A stretch of DNA of 64,000 bases from Lentzea sp. NEAU-D7 (GTDB taxonomy: Bacteria > Actinomycetota > Actinomycetes > Mycobacteriales > Pseudonocardiaceae). The stretch lies in NCBI RefSeq assembly GCF_026242055.1, contig NZ_JAPJDL010000018.1, positions 1-64,000 on the forward strand, given 5' to 3'. Position numbers and translations under genes: made by a program. Positions 7,960 through 16,352 of the stretch are shown one piece after another (positions within the stretch are counted from its first letter, which is position 1; each line of letters starts with the position of its first letter). The notes beneath the pieces were generated by a model that ran no database searches, had not been told where the DNA came from, and was given only the letters and a program-made list of their open reading frames with translations.

Positions 7960-8975
7960 TCAGCGAGATGGGCGCGGGTGGCGCCGAGGCGCTCGTGGCC
8001 GGGATGGCCCTGGCGGGCGGCGACGTCGGCTGGGAGTCCGCGGTGGCGAGCGGCGGCGGGTTCCGCGTCGAGGCGTTGCGCGCGGCCTCGGTGCCCGTTT
8101 TCGACGTTCCGGTGGCACGGCGTTCGCCGCTGGGTGTGGTGCGCGCGGCGTGGGCGGTGCGGGTGGCCGTGCGCCGGTTCCGGCCCGATGTCGTGCTGGC
8201 GCACAACGTCTCCGCGTCGCTCGTCGCGCGCATCGCCACGCCGCGACGGCCTGTGGTGACGGTGTTCCACGGTGTGGCCGAGGCGGACGTGCCCGGTGCC
8301 GTGAAGGTCCTGCGTCGGGTGTCGACCGTCGTCGTGACCGTCGCCTCGGCCGCGGCGCGACGGCTGCGCGACGCCGGACTCGGCTCCGCGGTCGTCATCC
8401 CGAACGCCGTCTTCCCGTCCGTGCCGACGGCGGACCGGGCGACCGTGCGGGCCCGGCTCGGGACGCCGCCCGACGTGCCCGTCGCGCTCTGCCCTGCCCG
8501 GCTGGAACCGCAGAAGCGGCACGACGTGCTGCTCGACGCGTGGGCGCGGATCCCCGGCGACTGCGAGCTGTGGCTGGCCGGCGACGGCAGCCTGCGGGCG
8601 GAGCTGGAGGCGCGTGCCCCCGGCCGGGTCCGGTTCCTCGGCACCCGCACCGACGTGCGCGACCTGCTCGAAGCCGCGGACGTCACCGTGCTCACCAGCG
8701 ACTGGGAGGGCATGCCGATCGCGCTGCTCGAATCGCTGGCGGCGGGCCGCCCGATCGTCGCGTCCGATGTGGACGGTGTGCGGGAGGTGCTGTCCGGCGG
8801 AGGTGGCGTCCTGGTCCCCCGCCGGAGCCCAGAGCAGACCGCGAAAGCGTTGCGCGGCCTGCTCTTCTCCCCCACCGCGCGCTCGGTGGCCGCGTCCCAC
8901 GACGGCTCGGCCTGCGCGCACACCCTGATGAAGTCCTACGACGAACTGCTTCGTACCGTCCTGGAGGGACGATGA
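7941..8975 (+). CDS. GT4-family glycosyltransferase
   Basis: A 344-residue GT-B enzyme. The N-terminal half begins MRVLHVISEMGAGGAEALVAGMA, the usual acceptor domain. The donor domain contains CPARLEPQKRHDVLL and the retaining EX7E motif in EGMPIALLESLAAG followed by DVDGVREVL. The start at 7941 is set by AAGGAGCC just upstream and overlaps the preceding gene by 19 bases. It transfers a nucleotide-activated sugar to the growing lipid-linked saccharide; the specific sugar is not predictable. Confidence 0.9.
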   Translation: MRVLHVISEMGAGGAEALVAGMALAGGDVGWESAVASGGGFRVEALRAASVPVFDVPVARRSPLGVVRAAWAVRVAVRRFRPDVVLAHNVSASLVARIATPRRPVVTVFHGVAEADVPGAVKVLRRVSTVVVTVASAAARRLRDAGLGSAVVIPNAVFPSVPTADRATVRARLGTPPDVPVALCPARLEPQKRHDVLLDAWARIPGDCELWLAGDGSLRAELEARAPGRVRFLGTRTDVRDLLEAADVTVLTSDWEGMPIALLESLAAGRPIVASDVDGVREVLSGGGGVLVPRRSPEQTAKALRGLLFSPTARSVAASHDGSACAHTLMKSYDELLRTVLEGR

Positions 8976-9826
8976 AAGCTCGCAGAGCTGTGGTGGAAGG
9001 CGTGCTGGCCGCCGTGCTGGTCGGTGCGGCCGTGCTGCTGGCCGTCGCACTGCGCGACGGCGTGACCGAGGGCAGGCTGACCCTGCTCGCCACCCCGTCC
9101 GCACCCGGCGGCGCCCAGTTCGGCGAGGTCACCTCGCTGGCGGCACCGGCGGTGGTGCAACTGGTCCGCAGCCCGTCCGTGCTGGACGCGGCGGCGGGCG
9201 CGGCGGGCACGACGCCGGACCGCCTGGCCGACGCCATCGCCGTCGAACTGGTCCCCGCGTCCGGCGTGGCCCGCATCTCGGTCCGCGCCGACTCGGCCGC
9301 CCACGCCGCCGCGGCCGTGACCGCGGTGGCCCAGGCGGTGATCGAGGCCGACCTGCTGACGCCCGCCGCCAAGTTCCGCCTGGTCGACCCGCGCCCCGAG
9401 ACCACGCAGGTGACGCCGGACTGGCGCCTCGCCACGGGCCTCGCCCTGGTGGCCGCGGTGATCGCGGGCGTGGCCGTGGTGGCGGTGCGCCGCCTGCGCG
9501 CCAACGTCGTGGGCGCCGCTCTGTCCACGGCGGGCATCAGGCACCCGGTCGTCGTCGCGCACGACGACGACCCCGCTCTCACCGAGCGCCTCACGGCGTT
9601 GTGCGTGGCGGCGGCCCGCCCGGTGCGGGTGCTGCCGGTGAGCCCGTCGCTGGCGGACCGCGCGGAGGAACTCGCGCGGACGTTGCCGGACAAGGCTTCC
9701 GAACCCGCGGACGGCACGGCCGTGATCGCCGTCGCGTCGAACGACCGCGCGCGGCGCAACGACCTGGCGACGGCCCTCGCGGTGCTGCCGGCCTCGTCGG
9801 TGCTGGTGGCGGTGGTGCTGGCGTGA
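8972..9826 (+). CDS. Wzz-like chain-length determinant protein
   Basis: A 284-residue protein with two transmembrane helices. One is near the N-terminus (VLAAVLVGAAVLLAVAL) and one around residues 150-170 (LATGLALVAAVIAGVAVVAV). Between them lies an extracytoplasmic domain with the Wzz-like stretch EVTSLAAPAVVQLVRSPSVL. A cytoplasmic tail of about 110 residues follows; it lacks a Walker motif, so it is not a complete BY-kinase. It is coupled to the genes on both sides by four-base overlaps. It is expected to control polymer length with the Wzy-like protein. Confidence 0.72.
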   Translation: MKARRAVVEGVLAAVLVGAAVLLAVALRDGVTEGRLTLLATPSAPGGAQFGEVTSLAAPAVVQLVRSPSVLDAAAGAAGTTPDRLADAIAVELVPASGVARISVRADSAAHAAAAVTAVAQAVIEADLLTPAAKFRLVDPRPETTQVTPDWRLATGLALVAAVIAGVAVVAVRRLRANVVGAALSTAGIRHPVVVAHDDDPALTERLTALCVAAARPVRVLPVSPSLADRAEELARTLPDKASEPADGTAVIAVASNDRARRNDLATALAVLPASSVLVAVVLA

Positions 9827-10152
9827 TCGCCAGGAACTCGGCCACCCGGCACGTGAACACCCGGAGTGCGGCCAGCGAGAGTGCAATCAGCCGAAGCGAG
9901 ACCACCCGGAGTGCGGCCAACGGGGACGCGACCACTTGGAACGTGACCAGCCGGAACGTGACCAGCGGTAGCGCGACCAGCGGTAGCGCGACCAGCGGTA
10001 GCGCGACCACCCAGGAACTGTCAGACCTGCCTGAGATGATGGGAGTGGGGGCCCGATCCCCCCTGGGGGCCGGTCAGTCCGAATCGATCCCGACGGCCGC
10101 CGCCCCAGCCGGTCGCCGCACCGCCCAGCCCGCAACGGCGGTGGCGGCGTGA
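9823..10152 (+). CDS. Small protein built of tandem Ser/Thr-rich pentapeptides
   Basis: A 109-residue predicted protein starting at a GTG that overlaps the stop of the chain-length gene; its own stop overlaps the next small gene, which supports translation. From residue 7 it is an array of eleven five-residue units, consensus [T/A]-[T/S]-[R/G]-[S/N]-[A/V], ending in three identical TSGSA units. The last 45 residues are Ala/Pro-rich and less ordered. It is not the classical A(D/N)LXX pentapeptide family. No signal peptide or catalytic motif is visible. Third positions are G/C-rich across the array. The Ser/Thr content suggests a possible glycosylated or flexible cytoplasmic linker, but no function is recognisable. 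A non-coding repeat is the alternative. Confidence 0.5.
   Translation: MIARNSATRHVNTRSAASESAISRSETTRSAANGDATTWNVTSRNVTSGSATSGSATSGSATTQELSDLPEMMGVGARSPLGAGQSESIPTAAAPAGRRTAQPATAVAA
9841..10005 (+). repeat. Tandem 15-bp repeat array (eleven units)
   Basis: Eleven consecutive 15-bp units that degenerate toward the 5' side. The last three, from 9961, 9976 and 9991, are identical (ACCAGCGGTAGCGCG). Two earlier units starting at 9856 and 9901 differ only in the first base or two. The gradient suggests recent expansion at the 3' side by slippage. The array encodes the pentapeptides of the gene that contains it. Confidence 0.85.
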
Positions 10153-10298
10153 CGATCTCCTCCCGCTGGGCCGCCCTAGTACGCCAGGTGGACGTCCGGA
10201 CCGTCCTCACCGTCGCCGGTCTCGTCTCTCTCGGAGCACTGGCCGCGGTCGCCGCCGCGGCCGCGACCTCGATCATCCTGGCGGTGGTGCCGGAATGA
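10149..10298 (+). CDS. 49-residue single-helix membrane peptide
   Basis: A short gene beginning at a GTG that overlaps the previous stop and ending with a TGA inside the next gene's ATG. It therefore sits in an unbroken chain of translationally coupled genes. The N-terminus is short and basic (SSRWAALVRQVDVR), followed by one long hydrophobic Ala/Val/Leu-rich segment of about 28 residues. It is likely an inner-membrane accessory peptide of the polysaccharide machinery. Its length makes it easy to miss in automatic annotation. The family is unknown; the evidence is position and composition. Confidence 0.55.
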   Translation: MTISSRWAALVRQVDVRTVLTVAGLVSLGALAAVAAAAATSIILAVVPE

Positions 10299-11578
10299 TC
10301 ACCACCAGCCGCACCGGCCTCACCAAGAAGACCGGCCTCACCAAGAAAGCCGGTCTCGCCAAGAAGATCGGCCTCGCCCTCGTCGCCCTGGCCGGCGTCC
10401 TCAGTGCCTTCCGCGCGCTCAAGCCGTCCTGGGAGGTGCCGCTCCCCACCGAGTCGAACCTGCCGGAAGAACGCATGCAGGACTTCCGCGACGCGCTCTA
10501 CTTCCCGATCCGCGAGTTCCTCGGCGGCGGCAACCCCTACGACCCGGCGGTGATGTTCGAGCACTGGCCGGTGCGCCAGAACTTCAACCTCTACCAGCCC
10601 TACCACCTGGTGCTGCACCTGCCGTTCGCGCTGCCGGAGTACCGGGTGGGCGCTGTCGCGTTCGCGCTGGCGTGCCTGGTGCTGCTGGTGGGTCTCGCCG
10701 TCATGGCGGCGGGGCACGCGAAGCTGCCCGTGGTCGCGGGCACGGTCGTGATCAGCACGCTGCTGGTGACGAGCCAGGTCGGCAAGGCCCAGATGTACGT
10801 CGGGCAGGTCAACCCGCTGATCGCCGTCGGCGCGGCCGGGGCGCTGCTGTTGCGCACGAAGAGTCCTGCCTGGGCGTCGGCGGCGCTGGCGCTGGCCTGG
10901 TTGAAGCCGCAGTTCGGGCTTCCGCTGGCGCTGCTGCTGTTCGTGCGCGGTGACCGGAAGGTCGCGCTGCTGGGCACGGTGATCGCGGCGGCGGCCAGTC
11001 TGCCCGTGGCCGCGCTCCTCGTCTTCCGGGGCGGTGGGGTCGGCGCGTTCCTCGACGTCATCTCGCGCAACCTGGAGTGGGCCAGCAGCACCGGGTACGG
11101 CGCGGTGGACTCCATGACGGCGCAACGGGTCGACCTGCCGGCGGTGTTCTTCCGCACGACCGGGTGGCTGCCGCCCGCGGCGGAACTGCTGGCGCTGTGC
11201 GGGGTTCTCGCGGTCACCGCGCTGCTCGCCCGCAGGCTCGACCGCACCGCGCACGGGTCGGAGGCGGCGGACCTGCTGACCTGCCTCGGCATCGTGGTCG
11301 CGCTGGTGCACCAGCCGGGTGACGTGCTGATCGCGGTACCGGCGATGACGGCGCTGGCCGTCGTGTGCTGGCGTCGGCGCCAGGACAGCCACTGGCGGTG
11401 GGCCGGCGTGGCCACCCTGCTGCTCGTGGTTCCGTTCGCGCACCTGTACTTCGTCGACACGGCCATCAAGGGCGTGCTCGGCGCGCGGGCCGCCGTCACG
11501 CTGGACGGGGTCGCGGTCGTGGCGGCCTGGCTGGTGCTCGCGGTGTTCGCGGCACGGCACGTCCGGCGCGCCGCATGA
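10295..11578 (+). CDS. GT87-type polyprenyl-phosphate-sugar glycosyltransferase
   Basis: A 427-residue multi-spanning protein of the DUF2029/GT87 class, which contains membrane alpha-mannosyltransferases using lipid-linked donors. Signs are the first extracytoplasmic loop with FRDALYFP and NPYDPAVMF, followed by LYQPYHLVLHLPF, and about nine later helices including WLKPQFGLPLALLLF. The N-terminus carries three near-identical copies of a GLTKKT-type unit before the first helix, an odd basic extension. It overlaps the upstream and downstream genes by four bases. It should add a hexose outside the membrane to the polymer or its lipid carrier. Confidence 0.82.
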   Translation: MITTSRTGLTKKTGLTKKAGLAKKIGLALVALAGVLSAFRALKPSWEVPLPTESNLPEERMQDFRDALYFPIREFLGGGNPYDPAVMFEHWPVRQNFNLYQPYHLVLHLPFALPEYRVGAVAFALACLVLLVGLAVMAAGHAKLPVVAGTVVISTLLVTSQVGKAQMYVGQVNPLIAVGAAGALLLRTKSPAWASAALALAWLKPQFGLPLALLLFVRGDRKVALLGTVIAAAASLPVAALLVFRGGGVGAFLDVISRNLEWASSTGYGAVDSMTAQRVDLPAVFFRTTGWLPPAAELLALCGVLAVTALLARRLDRTAHGSEAADLLTCLGIVVALVHQPGDVLIAVPAMTALAVVCWRRRQDSHWRWAGVATLLLVVPFAHLYFVDTAIKGVLGARAAVTLDGVAVVAAWLVLAVFAARHVRRAA

Positions 11579-12975
11579 CCGATGTGGCGGTGCGGGGGTC
11601 GCTGTGGCTCTTCGCGGTCAACCTGGTCAGCAAGAGCAGCCAGATCGTGGTGACCCTCGCGCTCGCCCTGTTCCTCACCGAGGCCGACCTCGGCGCGGTG
11701 GCGCTGGTCGTGTCGGTCGTCAACATCGGCCAGGTCGTCCAGGCGATGGGCGTCTACGACATCGTCAGCCGCACCGCCCTGGATCCCCTCAGGACCGCCG
11801 GAACCGTGCTCACGATGAGCGTCGCGACCGGAGCGGCGCTGACGGGGATCATCGTCGCCGCCGCGCACCCGATCGCCACCGCGCTCGGGGCGCCGGAGGC
11901 CGCCGGGATGCTGCGGCTCGCGGCGCTGACCCTGCCGTTCACCGCGGCGGGCGGGGTGCAGATGGCGTTGATGCACCGCGAGCTCGACTTCCGCCGCCGC
12001 ATGCTGCCCGACGCGGGCGGCATGCTCGTCGGCGCGGCGGTCACGGTCGCGCTGGCGGCGAACGGCACCGGGCCCACGTCGCTGGTCCTGGGACTGCTCT
12101 GCACCGCGGTCGCGCAACCCGTGCTCGCCGCCGTCGCCGGGGCGCGGATCCGCCCCGTCTGGGACCGCGATGCCGCGACGGAGGCCGCGAGGTGGCTGGC
12201 GGTCGTGGGACCCGGCGCGTTGATCGCGGTACTGCTGATCAACGTCGACTACCTGGCGATCGGGCACGTCCTCGGCCCCGGGGCGGTGGGCGGGTACTCG
12301 CTCGCGTTCCGCATCGCCTGGGTGCCGTACATCATGATCGCCGTCGTGCTGGGCGGCGTGCTGTTCCCGATCTGCGCCGAGCTGGTCCGGAGTGGACGGA
12401 CGGACCAGCTGCCCGCCACCCTGCGGCGGTTCACCATCGCCGCGCTGGTGGTCACCGGCGGCCTGTACGTCGTGGTCGCGCTGTCCGCGGACGGGATCGT
12501 GGTCCTCGGCGAGCAGTGGGCCGGCGCGGCCGGGCTGCTGGTCCTGCTGTGCGGCTACGGACTCGGCCTGAGCCTGCTGCACGTCTGGTACCAGGTGATC
12601 AGGGCCGCCGGGCACGCACGCCAGTACCTCGCCCTCGAGGCCACCCACCTCGCCGCCCTGCTGACCGCGCTGGTCTTCACCACCGGCGAAGGCCCGGCGG
12701 CGGTCGCCCTCACGCAGGTGACCGTGGTGTGGCTGCTGGTGCCGCTGACCTGGCTGGTCCTCGCCCGCAACGGCCTCGCGTTCCCCGTCCCGCTGCGCGC
12801 CGTCGCCGGTGTCGCCGGGGCGGCGCTCGCCTGCCTCGCCCTCAGCACCGTCCTGCCGGACAGCACCACCGTCACCGGGCTCATCGCCACCGGCCTGCTG
12901 CTGCTCGCCACCTACTGCGCGATCGCCCTTCCCCTGAACCGCACCGTCCTCATCGGACTGAAGGAGCGCGCGTGA
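11575..12975 (+). CDS. Wzx-like oligosaccharide flippase
   Basis: A 466-residue protein of the MOP/polysaccharide transport superfamily, with twelve or more hydrophobic helices. Typical N-terminal features are SLWLFAVNLVSKSSQIVVTL and LFLTEADLGAVALVVSVVN, and the MHRELDFRRRMLPD loop matches Wzx/RfbX proteins. The ATG sits in an ATGA overlap with the GT87 gene and its stop overlaps the next GT4 start. It should flip undecaprenyl-linked repeat units to the outer face for the Wzy-like protein. Confidence 0.87.
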   Translation: MTDVAVRGSLWLFAVNLVSKSSQIVVTLALALFLTEADLGAVALVVSVVNIGQVVQAMGVYDIVSRTALDPLRTAGTVLTMSVATGAALTGIIVAAAHPIATALGAPEAAGMLRLAALTLPFTAAGGVQMALMHRELDFRRRMLPDAGGMLVGAAVTVALAANGTGPTSLVLGLLCTAVAQPVLAAVAGARIRPVWDRDAATEAARWLAVVGPGALIAVLLINVDYLAIGHVLGPGAVGGYSLAFRIAWVPYIMIAVVLGGVLFPICAELVRSGRTDQLPATLRRFTIAALVVTGGLYVVVALSADGIVVLGEQWAGAAGLLVLLCGYGLGLSLLHVWYQVIRAAGHARQYLALEATHLAALLTALVFTTGEGPAAVALTQVTVVWLLVPLTWLVLARNGLAFPVPLRAVAGVAGAALACLALSTVLPDSTTVTGLIATGLLLLATYCAIALPLNRTVLIGLKERA

Positions 12976-14039
12976 AGGTCGTCCACGTGACGCAGCCGGT
13001 CGAGGCCGGGGTCGCCGTCGTGGTGCTGGACCTGGCCAAGGCCCAGCGACGCCGCGGCTGGGACGTCAGCATCGCCTGCCCGTCCACCGGCTGGCTGCCG
13101 GACGAGGCCGCGAAGGCCGGGATCCCGCTGCACCCCTGGCAGGCCACCCGCAGCCCCGGCCCGGGCACCGCGCGGGAACTGCGGGCGCTGCGCGGGATCC
13201 TACGGGCGCACCGCCCGGACGTCGTCCACCTGCACAGCTCGAAGGCAGGATTGGCCAGGCTGGTCCTGCGCGGCCGCACGCCGACGATCTTCCAGCCCCA
13301 CCTGTGGTCGTTCCGCGTCGCCACCGGGCTGCTCAGCCGCGCCTGCCGGCTCTGGGAGGCCGCGGCCTCCCGCTGGACGACCCTGCTCCTGTGCGTCAGC
13401 GACGACGAGCTGCAAGCCGGCCGCACGGCAGGTGTGACCGCACGGGCCGAGGTCGTCTGCAACGGCGTCGACACCCGGCGCCTGAGCCCGAAGCCCAAGG
13501 CGCACGACGTCCCCACGGCGGTGTGCGTCGGACGACTTGCTCACCAGAAGGGCCAGGACCTGCTGCTCGAAGCCTGGCCACAGGTCCTCGCGAAGGTCCC
13601 CGACGCCGAGCTCCTCATCGTCGGCGACGGCCCCATGGCAGCGCAGCTCCGCGCCACCGAACACCCGAACACCCGCTGGCACGGCCACAGCGACGCGGTC
13701 GACCGCTTCTACACCGAGGCCGACGTCGTGGTCCTGCCCTCCCGCGCCGAAGGCATGGCGCTGGTACCGCTGGAAGCCATGGCCTGCGGACGGTCCGTCG
13801 TCGCGTTCGACGTCGAGGGCGTCGAGCAGAGCCTCGGCGACGCGGGCGAGGTGGTCCCCGCAGGCGACACGACAGGCCTGGCGCAAGCGATTGCGCTCCG
13901 GCTCGCCGATCCGGAGCTCGCCGCCGCCGAAGGAAAACGCGGCCGGCTGCGGGCCGAGACCCTGTTCGACCGCGACCGCATGACCGGCCAGATCGCGACG
14001 CTCACCGCGACACTGGTCACCGAGGAAGGACGAAGATGA
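12972..14039 (+). CDS. GT4-family glycosyltransferase
   Basis: A 355-residue GT-B enzyme beginning at GTG 12972 (VKVVHVTQPVEAGVAVVVLD), with AAGGAG upstream. The donor domain has CVGRLAHQKGQDLLLEAW, a glycine-rich LLIVGDGPMAAQL and the EX7E motif in EGMALVPLEAMACG followed by FDVEGVEQ. It overlaps both neighbours by four bases. The architecture is that of cytoplasmic exopolysaccharide transferases; the sugar is unknown. Confidence 0.9.
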   Translation: MKVVHVTQPVEAGVAVVVLDLAKAQRRRGWDVSIACPSTGWLPDEAAKAGIPLHPWQATRSPGPGTARELRALRGILRAHRPDVVHLHSSKAGLARLVLRGRTPTIFQPHLWSFRVATGLLSRACRLWEAAASRWTTLLLCVSDDELQAGRTAGVTARAEVVCNGVDTRRLSPKPKAHDVPTAVCVGRLAHQKGQDLLLEAWPQVLAKVPDAELLIVGDGPMAAQLRATEHPNTRWHGHSDAVDRFYTEADVVVLPSRAEGMALVPLEAMACGRSVVAFDVEGVEQSLGDAGEVVPAGDTTGLAQAIALRLADPELAAAEGKRGRLRAETLFDRDRMTGQIATLTATLVTEEGRR

Positions 14040-15133
14040 CACGGATCGCCTACCTGCTCACCCAGGACAGCGGTGGCCCGGTGGACGTGACGGTGCGCCT
14101 GGCCGCCGCGCTGGCCAAGTCGGGCGAGGCCGAGGTGCGGGTGTTCGGCCCGCGCCCCCGGCGAGGAGCGGAGCTCATCGACCCGTACTTCGAAGAGACC
14201 CTGGTGACGCGCAAGGGGGACATGGCCGCCGCACGGCAGGCGCGGGCCGCGATCAAGGCCTGGCACCCGGACGTCGTGCACGCCCAGGACCGCCGGTCCG
14301 GACTGGTCAGCGCGGCCCTCGCCACGAGCGGCACCAAGATCGTGCACACCTACCACGGCGTGCCCGACGAGGTGGCCGAGCCGTGGTTCCGCAACGTCCG
14401 CGGCGCCACCCCTCCCCCGGCCTACACCAGGGCGGTGCTGGCCGCCGACGCCGCCGTCGCCCGTGTCGTGCACCGCACCGTGGTCCCGGCCAGGGAGATG
14501 GGCCGGTTCCTGCGCGAACGGCTCTACGTGCCGCCGCACCGCATGACCCACATCGACAACTGCGTCGAGGTCGGTGCCGTGAACCCGCCCGCCGGCCCCG
14601 TGCGCAAGCTGGTGTTCGTCGGCCTCCTGGTGGAACGCAAGGGGTTGCTGGACCTGCTGGACGCGCTGGAGAGCACGATGCCGCAGGACGCGACGCTCAC
14701 CGTCATCGGTGACGGCCCGCAGCGGCTCCAGGCCGAGGGCCGGGTCACCCGCCGCGGTCTCTCGAGCCGGGTGGAGTTCCTGGGCTTCCGCAGCGACGTC
14801 CCCGAACTGCTGCTGGAGCACGACGCCCTGGTGCTGCCGTCCACAATGGAGCAGCAGCCGCTCGTCGTCGCGGAGGCCATGGCCGCGGGCAAGCCCGTGG
14901 TCGCCACGGACACCGGCGGTGTCGCGGACATGCTGGGCGTTCCCGGCACCGACTGCCCGAAGCCCGGCGACGTAGCGGCGCTGGCCGCACGGCTGCGCGC
15001 GCTGTTCGCCGACCCCGATCCTGCGAGCACCGGGCACCGGCTCGCCACGAGGGCGCGGGAGCGGTTCACCCCGGAGGTCTGCGCCCGCAGGCACCTCGAC
15101 CTCTACCGCAGGCTCACCGTTTCGGCCCGTTGA
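14036..15133 (+). CDS. GT4-family glycosyltransferase
   Basis: A 365-residue GT-B enzyme (MTRIAYLLTQDSGGPVDVTV). The donor domain shows FVGLLVERKGLLDLLDAL, LTVIGDGPQRL and the EX7E region in EQQPLVVAEAMAAGKPVV followed by TDTGGVADML. It is the last plus-strand gene of this polycistronic run. Its 3' end overlaps the convergent hydrolase lipoprotein gene by 20 bases, so transcription from the two sides collides here. The sugar donor is not predictable. Confidence 0.9.
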   Translation: MTRIAYLLTQDSGGPVDVTVRLAAALAKSGEAEVRVFGPRPRRGAELIDPYFEETLVTRKGDMAAARQARAAIKAWHPDVVHAQDRRSGLVSAALATSGTKIVHTYHGVPDEVAEPWFRNVRGATPPPAYTRAVLAADAAVARVVHRTVVPAREMGRFLRERLYVPPHRMTHIDNCVEVGAVNPPAGPVRKLVFVGLLVERKGLLDLLDALESTMPQDATLTVIGDGPQRLQAEGRVTRRGLSSRVEFLGFRSDVPELLLEHDALVLPSTMEQQPLVVAEAMAAGKPVVATDTGGVADMLGVPGTDCPKPGDVAALAARLRALFADPDPASTGHRLATRARERFTPEVCARRHLDLYRRLTVSAR

Positions 15134-16352
15134 CCAGCACCACCGCGTCGGCCGACGGCAGGTCGAGCTGGACCGGCACCGCTTCGCCCTTCAGCGTGAC
15201 GAGGCCCGGCGGGGGCGTCAGCAGCACGGACGTCTTCGTCGGGTTCACGGCCACCCAGCCGCCCGAGTAACGGCGGTTCCACACGCCGTTGGGCAGGCGG
15301 TTCGCCGTCTCGACCGCCTCGCCGAGGCGTGCGTCCTGGTACAGCGACCAGTACGGGTTCTTGTAGTCGGGCTGCGCCCTCGTCCAGCACGTGTGGGGGC
15401 TCGCGAGGAGCGCGGCGGAGGCGTACCCGACGCGTTCCTCCTTCTCCGACTTCGTGTGCGTGATCAGCAGCAGCCAAGACTCGCCGAGCGCGGCCTGCGC
15501 GCGCTGCTCCTTGAACTGGTTGCCCTGGAACGTGATCAGCTCGCCGGTGCCGTCGTCGCCCTGCAGGCCGAAGTTCTCCTCCATCGCGCCCGCGTACCGG
15601 GAGTGCGCCGACCAGCGGCCGGGGGTCAGCTGCGACTCCGACACGTTGGGGATCAGCATCTTCCCGGCCTTCTCCAGGGCGTCGCCGGTGAGTGCGAGCA
15701 TGGCGTCGAGGCCGTCGCGCAACAGCCTGTCGGACCCCGCGGCGTCGGCGGTGCCCGCGATCACCGCGCTCGAGTAGTACTTGAGCGAGCTGAAGTCGTT
15801 GTCCGCCAGCACGCCGTCCCAGCCCTCGCGCAGCACCTCGCCGACGACCGCGTCCGCCCAGGCCTTCTGGTAGGCCGGGTCCCAGACCGTCATCTGCCAG
15901 TGCTTCGGGTAGCCGTCCCACTCGATGCGCTGCCCGAGCGTGCTGATCGCGAACCACCCCGGCTGGTTCCGCTCCGCGGCGTGGTAGCCGATCCCGGTGG
16001 GCAGGTACCGGGCGTCGCGGTCGCCCTCGACGGCGCCGTAGTAGTTGCGCGTGCTGGAGAAGTCCTTGTACACGAGCACTTTGACCTTGGGGTTCAGCTC
16101 GTGCAGCTTGCGCATGGACGCCGTCTCCCACGCGTTGAGCACGACGACGTCGTAGTGCTTGGCCGCGGCCCTGATCTCCCACGGCGTGGGCGAGTCGCCG
16201 ATCCCGTACCACCACGCGCAGGGCGCCAGCGCCTTGGGGATCGGCCCCGTGATGATCGGGTCCGATTCGGCGGCGCTGACCGCACATGCACTCGAAAGAA
16301 GTACGAGAGCGACAGCTGCGAATCGACGTATCAGCGATTTCTCCGACAACAC
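15114..16352 (-). CDS. Putative GHL15-type glycoside hydrolase, lipoprotein
   Basis: A 412-residue exported protein. The N-terminus has a basic start, a hydrophobic core and a lipobox-like LSSAC, predicting lipidation at that Cys. The body resembles the putative glycosyl hydrolase-like family 15, a TIM-barrel: CAWWYGIGDSPTPWEIRAAA, NPKVKVLVYKDFSST, WDPAYQKAWADAVV and GWDGVLADNDFSSLKYY, where acidic residues of the last element are candidate catalysts. It lies on the same strand as, and 22 bases inside, the sugar transferase gene. A hydrolase in such loci usually trims or releases polymer. Catalysis is not proven for this family as far as I know. Confidence 0.75.
   Translation of the reverse strand: MLSEKSLIRRFAAVALVLLSSACAVSAAESDPIITGPIPKALAPCAWWYGIGDSPTPWEIRAAAKHYDVVVLNAWETASMRKLHELNPKVKVLVYKDFSSTRNYYGAVEGDRDARYLPTGIGYHAAERNQPGWFAISTLGQRIEWDGYPKHWQMTVWDPAYQKAWADAVVGEVLREGWDGVLADNDFSSLKYYSSAVIAGTADAAGSDRLLRDGLDAMLALTGDALEKAGKMLIPNVSESQLTPGRWSAHSRYAGAMEENFGLQGDDGTGELITFQGNQFKEQRAQAALGESWLLLITHTKSEKEERVGYASAALLASPHTCWTRAQPDYKNPYWSLYQDARLGEAVETANRLPNGVWNRRYSGGWVAVNPTKTSVLLTPPPGLVTLKGEAVPVQLDLPSADAVVLVNGPKR

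Noticed and set aside
9591..10010. Minus-strand VALPL-type pentapeptide reading of the same array
   Set aside because: No ribosome site, overlaps the chain-length gene antisense, and the pattern does not match the A(D/N)LXX family.
9887..11560. A long minus-strand frame that reads the 15-bp array as R-Y-R-W-S repeats
   Set aside because: It is antisense to the GT87 gene, and the plus-strand frame has stop/start coupling on both sides, which this one lacks.
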